A DNA stretch of 64,000 nt, taken from the NCBI GenBank assembly GCA_009760855.2, contig WPIO01000019.1, positions 622,001-686,000 on the forward strand, read 5' to 3'. The notes below the pieces were generated by a model, which saw only the letters and a program-made list of their open reading frames with translations, made no database searches and was not told where the DNA came from. A program made the position numbers and the translations under genes. The DNA is from Cristatella mucedo (taxonomy: Eukaryota; Bryozoa; Phylactolaemata; Cristatellidae). Positions 1-12,900 of the stretch are shown here, piece after piece. Within the stretch, counting starts at the first letter, position 1. Each line of letters opens with the position of its first letter.

Positions 1-546
1 TTCCAGTGGTACTCAGGAATACTAGAAGAGACAGGTCATATCTTAAGCATTTGTATGCCACAAATAGCATTGTCTTGTTCTCTCCTTATAAGCAATGCAC
101 GATGAAATACCTCGGATATCGGTAGAAAAGGTGGTTGGACCTAAAGACAACCATTTCAACAGTGTAATTTACAGCAAGAAAAGAGCTCAATGTTGTTCAG
201 TACAATAATGAACCCCATTCATCCCCTTTTGAATGCGTTCGTAAAACAAGTAAGTGGGTATACCCTCTAGAAGAACATTACTTCAGTGTTACCCGAGAGG
301 CGAATGGATGCAAAATCATGCAAAAGTCTCGCCAGCAGCAAAAGTCAACTGGCATCATGCCCAGCCAGATTGATACTGATAAATAAATGCTTTGATTCAC
401 ACATTAATACACATCTCGATTCACTACCTGATACACATAAATTGCACAGGGTGAGCAGGAGATTAATAAGATGGCATATAGCTGCTCGCATGGAGAACAC
501 ATAGGGACACATGAAAACGATGCCCGTAAGAGTTAACCTCAAACTA
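1..546 (-). other. Gene A 3' flank / probable 3' UTR
   Basis: This sequence follows the gene A stop codon. It is recognisably homologous to 37990-38165 downstream of gene B, so the duplication reaches at least the left edge. I see no clear AATAAA on the minus strand close to the stop, so the transcript end is not placed. Confidence 0.5.
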
Positions 547-900
547 CTACACGGAATTTCTCGGCAGCAGTACAAGCGAGGTAATACACAAAAAGACGAC
601 TGCCACTGTGAAGAGCACGAACATAGTGATGTCAACTACTTTTCCGAAGGTATTCCACTTTTTCACCAGCCTAGATTGTCCATGTTGGGTTTTCATCATT
701 GTCTCCACGTTTTTCACAGATTCCGATAGATGCCACAGCTGCTGGTCCTTGACCGTGCCGTGGAACATGGAGCTGTGCTGGGACGAGTCTGTACTTGTAC
801 CAGCTGTGAGCGGTGACATATGTGACATTGGAGCAATGTCGCCAACCAATGAATCCTTTGGGGTAATTCCGAATAATACACCAAGTTTGCGTAGAAATAG
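547..900 (-). CDS. Gene A exon 10: cytoplasmic loop, TM4, stop
   Basis: 354 nt including the TAG at 549-547, acceptor CTTGTAG|CTA. It begins [15 protein letters not shown], continues through a Ser/Thr-rich intracellular loop and an amphipathic pre-M4 segment ([14 protein letters not shown]), and ends with TM4 (KVVDITMFVLFTVAVVFLCI) and a short tail. The reading frame is open throughout. About 75% of positions look the same in gene B, best in the pre-M4 and TM4 parts. Confidence 0.93.
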   Translation of the reverse strand, partial: LFLRKLGVLFGITPKDSLVGDIAPMSHMSPLTAGTSTDSSQHSSMFHGTVKDQQLWHLSESVKNVETMMKTQHGQSRLVKKWNTFGKVVDITMFVLFTVAVVFLCITSLVLLPRNSV

Positions 901-3900
901 CTACAAGAAGCAACATGTTAGGACCGGCAAAGGAGTGTAAATTAAATAGTATTCTAAAGCTGAACTGACGAAGCAGAGCCACGTGACTAACCATTTCCAG
1001 CCAAGGAGAAAGATCCTGGTCCCCCTTTTGCTCGTTTCTTGTTAAAAGTATCGTGATTATCAAGGCGCCACCGTTGAAGCAAGTGGCCACGACAATAAAG
1101 TTAGCTAAAGAAGGTGCGTAATTCAAGTCAAAGAAAGCATAGCATTGGCAGGTCAAAGCACTCTAGATGAGCAAATGCAGATACAAGCAGCAGTGCACGC
1201 AAAAAAATTCGGTTCGACCTCGCAAGCTCTGATTTAAAAGCCAAGGCTCTTGGCCATTTGTAGAGAGCAGGAGGACAGAGTTCCGAAACGTTGATCGATA
1301 AAGCAATGGCCGAAAATGCCCGAGAGGTTGCAGGAAAATTTCCCTCTCGACGGAAAATCTTGTGCTCTCACTCCAATGACTGACTTCCTAAGGAGGTTTC
1401 GTATTTTAATATCCCCGGAAACTGCACTACCACGCACGAATAAATATCAGGGCTGGATGATGTGGCTTATTGAATAGGCTAGGAAGCGGCGGGCCCTTTT
1501 TTTACGACAGCCAGCACAAGCCTATAAACACAGAAGGGCAGCATGCCTAAAAGAGTCCCTAGCTCAGCGAGGGGAGAAGGAGACGAGAGGGGCATCGCCT
1601 GCATGCCGCGATTTTGGTTGGCTCGTTTAAGATAAGATCTCTTTTTGAAGATTCAGAACCCATAGAAATTATATGGCTACAAATCTACCCAATGCTCATG
1701 TTCTAGCTAGCCAGTGTCCCTCTCCCAAAGCCATTTACTGAAGTGATCTCTGAACTCAGCTGGTGAATGTGTGAAGACTGCTGCTAATCTCTGGTCCTTT
1801 TAGAGAGGCTACACGAGGAACGACCAAGTCATAGCTGTTAAAGCTTCCCTCAAAAGTTCCCTGCCATTCTAGCAACCGAACTGTCAATGCACATGCGACG
1901 CGCCAATCTGGCCACTTATTTCGACTCCGCTCAGCCAGGCTCTTGTGGCTGCCTGCACGGTAACAGAAGCTGCCTAGCCGACTCCCCAACGGACACTGGC
2001 TCATGCATAGTGCTTTAGCTCTCCTACAAGCAATTTATGGTTCAAATGCTATTTCCAGAGAAGCCTGGCCTATATTGCAAGAGTGGAGAAAGGGAACAGA
2101 GTTTACTGTTTTTAATACTCCGTCCTTTTAAAACCAGATAAAAAAATAAAAATATTCCAATTACTCAAGATGAAGATAATTAACAATAATAATAATAATA
2201 ATAATAATAACAATAATTTTTGTTTGTTTTATGATTTTACCGCAGAGTAAAGAAACTTCCCAATTGGGCTTAAATCACACAGTAGTTGACAATTGTAGCT
2301 CTATATCGTCGGCCTACGAACGCTGGTCCGCTTAGCTATCGGAATCCGTGCAACAGAGCGGCTAGGTTGTGGATGATCGGAGCCGCATACTCCCATATGC
2401 AAAAGAGAACGCTTAATCACCCGGGTAAAACAAACGAACAAAGAATGCCATGGGCTGGCCCGCTAGGTTTATGCAAATGATACTGACCAAATGCCTGCCA
2501 AGCGGTAGCTCCGGACCTTAAATACCAAGCTACCGAAGGATAGAAGCATTAAAAACGGATCCGAATTTTAGCGAGAGTTCCTTGAAGCCTGAGACCCATC
2601 GAAACAGTCTGCGTTAAGTCCCTCTAGCAAAAAGCCGGCAATGATAGCAGTAATTGATCCCACGTACCAATTTTTGTTTTTATTTCAGATGCTCGTAATC
2701 ACATTTAATATTAGTGTTCCAGATATAAAACCTTTTTAAGACAGGCTAATTTAAAATATTTCTTGTAATGATTCTAACGACTTCTAATTTTGGCTAATTT
2801 GAGGCATTTGCTAATTCATTTTTTGTTGCGGCTTGTGTGCTTTACCCTAATCCCAATTAAGGTCACACACTCAATCAAATATTCACCACCGACATTTGCT
2901 GTCAACTTCTACTGTATCAAAACACTGACTATCTTACCGAATGCGGATCTCATTCAGTCATCACCGTATGTCCTCTTCCATGAGAAATCACGTAAACGCC
3001 AATCGTGAAACATTAGTACCTTGACATGGACGATGTCCTAAAAATATGCCACTTGCCCCATGTGTTCAATCCTGCATCCTAAATATACTCACCTCTCATC
3101 GGCTAAAATTCGACTGCAGGATATGTTTTCGATGATTTGGCTTCTCTAAGAACACCGTGTACCAGGCTCGTTAAGCCAAAAGGTTTCAAGAATGCACTAC
3201 ACAATCCATGACTAAAGCTTAAGCTTGAAAACGTGAATGAAAGATTTCTACTGAATGTCCGCCCACTAGGAAATGGGTACCTTCGCAAGTCATTTAAAGT
3301 TGCAGTTTAGGTCAGTTCTAGTTGGTAGGAAACCACTGATACCCAATCCAAAAGTATTTCTATCGACTCTTACTTACCGGTTTCAATACGGCATATTATC
3401 TTCTAATCTTAGTGCCAATTAAGAAGATCTTTTTACAGCAACTTTTTCAGCAAGCTAGACCAGATCAGGGAGTCCTTCTCTAGGTAACGTCGCAAGTGAA
3501 CATATCGCTCTTTGATATTTCGCCTTATGTAAATACCACATACACGCCTGCGAAAACTGATCTCCTTCCGAAAATAATTTCCCAGTATGACACGAATAGC
3601 AGCCATCTTTGACTCTTACCTACTGTTCTCCATTCGAGATGTATAGCGAAGCAACTGCCCTGCAAAACTAAGGCGAGTAATCCGTTCTTTATCCCAATTA
3701 TTGTCTCAGTATTCAATAAAAAAGTCACTCATTAAGAATAAGAGGCCGAATTAGTAGATCTTTAATAACTTTCAGCCAGTTTATTTATTGCTGTTCGCAT
3801 TAAAGAAACAAAAAAGAGTAGCGGCAGAGCAGATGAATTAATATATCAAATCTGGAAATATTGCAAGTATTTTTCACTTAGGTTTTAGAGCTAATCACTC

Positions 3901-6900
3901 CACAGAGTGAATACTGCAACGTGGGCATAACGATCGCTGAGCTGACGCATGCAGAGACTCTCCATTAGTTCAGAATATCTTACCAGCATTTGAAAAAATT
4001 GGTCGCCAAGGTCTTCCTGAGCTATATCATGTCATGGCATTACTGGCACTATACTACAATGGAATAAGAAAAACCTGAGTGCGAGATTTAGGAGCTTTGA
4101 TGTTAACGAGGAACAGTAATCCAGAAGCCTTTAAAGCACGGGGCACAGGGATAAATCTTCTGTCCGCTTAAATTCTCAGGTTGCTTACTTTCGTAATTTA
4201 CAGTCTCCCTCTTGCTAATGGATTCAGCAAGCATCATTATGCAAGTAAAACATAAAGGTATGCTAGCACTTTGATGCCTCCCTGCCTTCCAGTACTTAGG
4301 TTTTGATCTCCAGCGTAGCATTAGTTGTATTTGTATGAAAGCAAACTTACTCAAATTAAATGTCAATAAAACCAACACGCTTATTATGGGACAACTCACG
4401 CTACTCAGAAAATGGAAAGCAGCATATCAAAATGTTCCCCGTTGAGTCCGAAAGCAATCTGGCTGTCGTGTTCTAAAGTGACTTTCCACTAGACGACCAT
4501 ATCACCTCCCGAGTCAAATCGGTCTACTTTTAGCTCCATATTATGGCAAACCTTTGGGCTTTAATTTAGAGGGATGCCACAGCCAAGATGATCATCGCAT
4601 ACGTGAAATCCCGTGTAGACACTTGTACTCCCTACTTGCCGGTCTCCTTTCATGTGCTATACGACACTTACCGCTGGTGCACACCTTTGCAGCTACTCAC
4701 ATCTGACGTGGAAGGCGTACCACAGCATTACGAAAATTCTCGGATAATTACACTAGCTTCCTCCAAGCAGGGCGTCCATTCAAAGCTCTAAGCATCAGTT
4801 GTGGCTCCTTTCATTGCCTTACACTTGCTTATCGATTCGAAATCTTTCCTATGCAGAATTCGCATCGGCTCACACAATCTGCTGACTTAATGTAATGTAA
4901 TGTAGTCTATATACATCAGTAACTCCTCAAAGGTACACAGACTATGTGAGTGATATTTAGGACAGTTTTGCCTAACGTACTCACAGCCTAAGCGGCTTTC
5001 AGAACGCATTCGGTGCCAAAAAGACTTCACCTCACGCAGCAAAGAGAAAGTGAGAAGCATAGCTGAGAGAGGAGAGCAATCGAGGTAGTAAGAACCATGC
5101 CAGTAGCCATTCGGGATGGCTTAATAGATATAGCTGTACCTGTAACCAACGCCAAACACTATGGATTCCGAGTTATAAGTTCATCCAGTCACAGTGCCTG
5201 AACATCACTATCGATAAAAGTCACAACATTTCTTGATAAATTTGAAAGGAAGCAAACACCCTCACGGTCGGGCTCTATTCGGGAATTTTATTTTGTATGT
5301 TCATTTGTGTTGACCCTGTGCTAACTATGACTAATCATTTCACTTATTTAATGTCCAGCATAGTAAAAGACTCAAGAAAACACCATGTTTTCTCAAGGCG
5401 CAGTACAACTATCTTAATTTACCTTCTGAGCCGTGATGACAAACTAGATAAGGCGGATGTTTGTCACGAAGTCTCTCTAGAGGTCGTAGGTTTGAATCCT
5501 GCGGTGGGCCATCCTTTATGGTAACTGCAAGTGGTTGTGACAGCCGTCAAGGCTCTTCTGTCGCTATACAAAAAGGCTATTAAATCAACTAGTATTTATT
5601 TTTAATATTATTACCGCTTAACCAAACCAGAATAATGTAGTTCTCCAAAGCAGTGTGAAAGAAGTATGTCATAATTTATAGCGCAATTATTACTAAAGTT
5701 ATTCGTTGTAGAATTACTACCAGTGTTTTGATTTTATATATTTAACAATTTGTATTTTTTTCTCCATAAATTTGGCATAACTTCTTGGCATACTCAGCTG
5801 AATGACTATTTGCTAATGAAGACTTACTTTTTCCCTAACCACGAATGGAATTGTAACTTATAGCTAAAAATTAATTTGGCCTCATTGATCTCCATTAGCA
5901 GAGACGCTCAGTGAAATCGATAGAATACAAGTGCACGTGAACAATTTCATACTAAAACGCTTTCTTCTTAATTAACAAAATTAGAAAACCGAGACTCTCG
6001 CTAAAGGCAAAAAAATGGCAAAGTCGGCTCCTCAAATTATTGCAATCGTTAGGTACGGTAATCAGGAATGACTGTAAAAGCAAAAACTGAGAGCATTTTT
6101 CAATATTCGTTGGAATAAAAGCAACATAAGTTGCATGCATGTATGTATGTAATGTAATGTAATGTATGTATCTCCGTCTGTAACCCCACAAAGGCATAAA
6201 GACCATGTGGGTGTAACACAGGAGAGTTTTGTATAGCACACTCACTGCCTAAGCGGCTTTCGGTACTCATTCGAGAGCCAACAGACTTCGTCTCACGCAA
6301 CAAAGAGAAAGTGGGAAGCATAGCAGAGTCAGGAGTGCAGTTGAGGTAGTGAGTAGCATGGAAGTAGCAGCTCAGATCCGCTGAAAAGGATGAGCCATAG
6401 TCGGCAGCATAAGATTAGTTATCGTTGCCTAAGAATTGTGGAAGCGAGTTCCACAGTCTAGGACCTGCAGAGCTAAAGCTTCTGTCGCCAACGTTCTTTA
6501 ACCGGAGGAATGGGACAGCTGGTTTATTGTCCACACAGGATCTGAGGGCGCGAACAGGCTGAAACTGGAGCAGCAGTTCAGCTAGGTACAAAAGAGTCAA
6601 GCCGTGACGGGCCTTGTGTGTCAGCGTTAGAACTTTGCTCTGTATCCGTTGCTCAACTGGCATTCATCCTAGCTCTTTTAGCAAAGGAGACACGTGCTCA
6701 AACCTCTGGGACTTGAGGACTAGTCTTGCAGCCATACTCATAGTCAGCTGCAGTGGCCTAGCTGCTTCTTTGGTAGCCCAGCTAAAGGGAATTACAACAA
6801 TCAAGCTGAGACAGAACTAAAAGAAAAATACTAGCTGATTTAACAGCCTCTTTTTGTGTAGCGACAGAAGAGCCTTTAATGTTATCACCACCGCTAGCAG

Positions 6901-9900
6901 TTGCGATAGTAGGATAGTTCACCGCACGATTCGAACCCACAACCTCGGGGCCGAGGTCGTGAAAAGCAACCGCCTTACCTAGTGAGCCACTACGGCTCAC
7001 CAACTTGGAGGTTGTTAAATGTTTTGAAAGTCACTGTGGAAGACAGCTCCTAATTTTGGAGAGTGAGTGGACGTGACGGCTAGCTGTAGGAGCAGTCTTC
7101 TGAATGAAGCTTTTAAAGTTGAGGCAGATGTCGAAAACGACACCCACATTTTGAGCACGTGGTGATGGTCGCACATCAGCGTCGTTCACGCTGCTACAGG
7201 AAGTCACGGGTCAGCTCAAAAGCTCTTACCAGCCCACGCAAGAACATATCCAGTGCAATCTCGCACCACCCTATTAGACTCACACTCCTTTCACCCCTTA
7301 TCGAACTAGATTAAAAAAATATTTTGCTGATCAGGCCCTTCAACGATGCATGCACCGAAAGTCTGGAACTTGCTTCAGGCTTTCATCACTTTCTGCTTCA
7401 GGCCGACTTTAAGGATGCTCACATTAAATCATAGCACAGCCGATGCTTTAGCACTTAACTTTAACTTTACAAAATTTCTCGTGCATTCAAGTCTTGCAGC
7501 AGTCAATTCCCAACTTACAGCTACAAGTGAACTGGCAGCAGCTGAGCCTCCTCTATCTTTGCATATTTCAATTAATATATATGTATAAAGTAAAAATACC
7601 TATGCATACGCGCAATCACACATGCCGACATAATCACCAGTAAATATGCATACATAGATGCATACATACACACATACATATATATATATATATACAAATA
7701 TATACATATATATATATAACAAATATATATATATATATATATAAAGATATATAGATGGGCTGTTAAGCCAGTAAATATTTATTAGAAATTATCTGAAAAC
7801 AAATCATTTGCGCGGGGTGGAAGTCTTTGAACATCAAATAACAGGAGTATCTAACGGCTGGGAAGACCATCCCAATTAGTATCATGCCAACTAGTTTGTT
7901 GACTTGGTGCTCCCTCTATTAATTTAGAAGTGTTACAGTGGCAATATATTTGACAGTAAGGGTAATATAGCTCGGCTGCCCAAGTTTTCTTGGATGCCCG
8001 AGAAGTTCTGTTGGATTCACGTGGTGTCTGGATGGGAAGACTAGGCGGAATCCCAGTGATTCTTTCATCAAATACCGGTTAAATTAACGACAAACAATCC
8101 CGAACTTCTAGATTCCTGATGCCGAGACCATTGCACCAGCATGATGATCACCAGCTGATGCTGTTATCTGTTTACTAACAACAGTAAATGAAACTCTGAT
8201 AAGTTTTGACCTCAAAACTGTCAATATTTTAGATCACAAATCTACATTCTAACAGACAGGCGATCTATTTGCTTAAGAAATAATTAAAAAAAAAATCATG
8301 GCATTGCTGCTGAGACTACAACAAGCGGATGCGTTACGTCGGAGATTAATATAAAAAGCGTCAGCAGAGAAATGTATATAACTTACATAGTAAAGTGCTG
8401 GTAAGCGAGTTTACAGGAAGGTAGCCAGCCACGATCATTTGAAAGACGGAGAGGGCCACGAGCAATGTTATCGCCAGACCAATCTGAAGTAGAGATGTAA
8501 TAGTAAATATACTAATAATATCAGCCTTCTTAATATATTTTGTTATTGGCCCTAATAGAAATAATATCTGATTAAACGCCTTAAAAAAATTTGGAAAGAC
8601 AGCATGTCAATTGGTTAGGGATCACATGTACAGTGCATGCACAATAACGCAAAAGCAAATTCACACGGCCCACACATGCTGTGAAGAAAGGGTGGCTATG
8701 TTGCTTCTCTTTAAATCTCACCATGTAAGGGGATATCGCACCCATAGTCTAGAGTGAGCTCCTAGCTTTGGGAGCATTGAAAGTAAAGGCATGGTCTCGA
8801 AAAGATTGGCGATTGCTCAAAGGCACTGCAAAATGACGTCAGAAGAGCGGGTGGTCATATGCCTAGGCAGAGCAGAAAGTAGTTTAGACAAATAGAATAG
8901 AGCCAGAGAATGAAGGAACCTACAAGTGAGTGCTAAAACCTTGAAGTTTATACAGCTGCTTGACGGGAAGCCGGTGCAGGTCTTTGAGAAGCAGTGTCAT
9001 ATGGCAATGGCATCGTTACAGATAGGGAAACTTCTACTATAAGCGCCTTCAACAGTTGCACATACTTGTGAGTTGTGATAGTATTTATCTTTAGAAAGTC
9101 TAGAATGGATACCGAACATGAATATACGACCTTAAAATTGGTATCCCTGTCTTATATTATTATATCTTAGCAGGCTTTAATTTCTGCAACGTAAAATGGC
9201 TAAAAGTAGGCACACTCGACCGTGGCGCTGATATGGTCGTCTAGTGAAAAGTCACTGTAGACAGGAAAACCAAGACTTAATGCAAATTCTATAGGCGTTG
9301 TGCTTGCCGAGCCCGTTCTGTGTGTTGGGTTTTACTATTCACGAGTAACATTAGATTTACTCCTTGATGATTTCCCTATACTGACAAAACGACAGGTCCA
9401 TGCTCACTGAGCATAAAGCCAACTGCTTTACTTCTGACATAAAAAGAGTGAGGAATACTGCATATACAGTTGAGAATGGCACTAAAACATCGGCTAGTAT
9501 GCCGTTTGGAGTTGAAGGTTTATTATTTGCCGTATCAATACATTTTTGCTATGGCTTCTTCCTACTTTAATAGAAGGGTAGTGGAATTAAAATATTACTC
9601 ACCATTACATAATAGTTTTTACCTATGGCCCATTTGCTTAATAAATATCAAGTAAGCACTGTTTTTAGTGCTAATGGTGGGGACTTGAAAATGTATTTTT
9701 AAAAATTCATTGCGGGAAGATGGAACGAAATAGGAACTAGATCCCCACACGGCTGTACCCACCGGGCTTCACATTATCATCACCCAACTCGTTTTATCTT
9801 ATCACCAACGTGCCTGCTTTTTCCGAACTTGTCAGTAACATTATCTCCCAGTAAAAAAAGACTGCTAGACCTGTTGATTCTATATTAACAGTTCTCCTTA

Positions 9901-12900
9901 TGAGATGCACAAACCTGGTGCTGGCTCCTATAAAAAATAATGTGAATATGTCCCAACCTAGTGGTTATGTCCCTCCTCAGCAGAAAGCATCAATTGAAAT
10001 ACAATTCATTTATAATCTGATCACAGATAATTCAAATTTAAGTGACACCCGTGCGCCCTTCTTCCCTTCTTATTCAAGACACTTGAACTAGGGGTGGTCT
10101 AGCAACTGAGCGATGACATCTATTAATTTTATCTTGGTACGAAATTCAAATCGGGATTTAATGCTAACCATTCGACAGAAACTGTTCTGCTTCGCATTTG
10201 CAGTGATGTTAGGAATAACAATCATCGAGGCTGAACCTCTCTGTTCTTGCTCATTGATATATGTGCAGAATTTGACACTGTTTACCACCGGATCCTTCCG
10301 AACCGCCTCTCCATACGCCGAGCTATTTGAAATTTGAAACTAAATGATTAAACAGCCTTATTTATTGCAACAGAAGAGCCTTAACGGCTATCGCTAGCGC
10401 TTGCTGTGGGAAATAAGGAATTGTCTGTTGCAGGACTTGAACCTACAAGATTGGTCGTGAAGAAGGAGCACCTTATCTCCTGAGCGAAGACCCATGCACA
10501 ATCATTGGCGAAGCACTCAACGCGGTTAGCTTCTGCATCACTGAGAGATGTCTGAGTGTATATGCTAATGGCTTTCGGTTATCCAGGGAGCCCCTATGTA
10601 CAGGGTATCACAAGGTTTGGTGGTAGGCCCTTGGGTATTACTCTCCGTACTCTTCCCCTGGCCGACGGCATCGCCAGGCTAAATCTTGAATTTCATTTCG
10701 ACACTGAAAAAAGCCTGCTCTACCTCAGCTAAATGTCAAGCTTACGTTTGCTTGCTTGATAAAGTGTATGCAACTAATATTTTGGTATTGAATCTCTTGT
10801 AGCGAGTTGAAGACACTCTGATAGCTATTAGTTGTTTTTAGGGTTTGGTTAAAACGACGTGTCATCTTTATTGCATACATTTCGACCCTTTTCAGCCATG
10901 TTCTTCATTCAGCTAACCTAATACCGTTCTGCAAGCATTGAATATATTCGTGTTTTGATGGCTACTAACTTCGTAAAGCATAATAAAAATAATTGTAATA
11001 CAACATATGTATTGCGCCCTTAGAGAAATTTTATCTCTTTCTAAGCGTTTTACACACGCATTAAACAAAGCACAGCAAAAGAAGTAGTGGCAGTATTCGC
11101 TGTGCCATCAAGCATAACATTGTTAGATGCGAATAGCGAATGAAGTTTATACCTGCGATGCCTAATGAGGATAGGGCCAGTCTAGTATTTATAGTCAAAC
11201 TTTATAAAGTTCAAAGGATGGTAAACAATCTCTCAAGATTCATTTCTAAAACGTCATTCGCATTACGTCTGCCTGTAGTAGTTTGGACGCACCGTTCTAA
11301 AAGGACTCTTCATTTGACAACCAAATTGCTTCAAATTGCTTTTCAAGTCGGCCTACATTCAGCTAAGGAACGTCGTCGAAACCGGGGCCAGATTAAACCT
11401 GAGTACGATAGCCAAATTATTTATGCATTAGTAACATCGCGTGTGGATTACTGCAACTCTTTCTATTTAGTGCTCCTGGCCTGTTTCCTAATTGTCTACA
11501 ACTAATGCAAAGCTGGTTTGGCCCAATGGTTAAGGTGCTCGCCCCTACCAAGGTCTAGGCGAGGTCATGGGCTTGAGCCCCGTGGAGATTGTGAAGCGCC
11601 TGAATAGAGATTAAGTTCTCTTAGCAATTACAGCTCTCTTGCTTGCCTGTCCTGTGATCAAGAGCGTAGCAGCTGCAGCGCACCCCTCTTTCGGAGCTCA
11701 ACTCGCTCTCTATGAAACATAAAATCTCGTTTAAGGTCCTCAGTCTGTTTTGGAAGTCGCACCACTAACGTGCATTTATTTACTTATGCGACCCTCTTGC
11801 TCCTTTAGTATATGCCCACACTGCCAACTCATTGGCATCTCGTCATATCGCCACCCATCTTACAGTAAATTGTCATATTTTGACGATCAAGTATTCTGCT
11901 GGTATGCACTAAAAGTCTCAAACAACCAAATTTCCTCCAAGCCTCATCTCAATGCACTTCTGTTCCGGTTAGCTTTTCATTCGCCCTAGTGTGAACTTAT
12001 CGCTTTTGTTCTGGTGCGTTTAGAGTGAGTACCAGTGCATTTTACAACACATGCTTCTAGCCAGATATCCAAATAACCCGAGGTCCTTACTATTTTATCG
12101 TTTGCCTTAGCGAGCTAGCCTAAGCAAGATACTCCTACGCTTTTGCATTCTTGATACCGTGCGTATTACTACTTCCGCTGTCCCGATTCTGTTTCGCCAA
12201 GATGTGAAGCACATGGAAAGAGATTAGGTTATCTAAGGGCTTTATGAAGACCAAATAAAAAATTCTTACTAATAATACTGATTTTTTATGTTTAAAAATG
12301 CTGATTCAAAAACCACGTTTATTTAATTGCAGACGAGCCTCAGTGTCGTTCGCCCAGATGAAGTGACAAAATCGCCGAAATACTTGCATGGCATTGACCC
12401 AACCCCCTAGTGGTTATGAGCGACCTCGTCATCACTCGGTTAATACTCGGCGGAACAGAAAAAGAAAAGCCGAGTTACACAGACTCGCTGAGATGAACGC
12501 AGCTGTGCCTTAGAAACCTCAATCTGGCTTGCAAGTGCCGTAATACAATTGCCTCCAAAAGACCCGAAATCGCTACCCCAGTGAGAAAATTTGAGCTTTT
12601 AATTAATAGATGACCTTATGGCAGTGTGACGTCGGATACTTGAGATGGTTCTTAAACTCAGTGCCAGAATCAACCGAATTAAAAACTGGCCTTAATTTTA
12701 AGACTAATGTTTTCATTTAGAATTCTCCGTGAAATTGTCTAGTCTTCTGAATCAAGTTGGTTAGTTATACCTTAATACGAACCTCATATCTTTTGGAGAC
12801 CGTGCCTTTAGATCACATGCTCCCAAAGATTTGAACTCACTCCCGACTGACGCCCTGAAATCCACTGACTTGACCACATACAAAAGATTCTAAAAACGCA

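Noticed and set aside
1105-1156. Extension of gene A exon 9 upstream
   Set aside because: It would add 13 residues between TM2 and TM3 that nAChRs lack. TCTTTAG is a better acceptor and is conserved in gene B.
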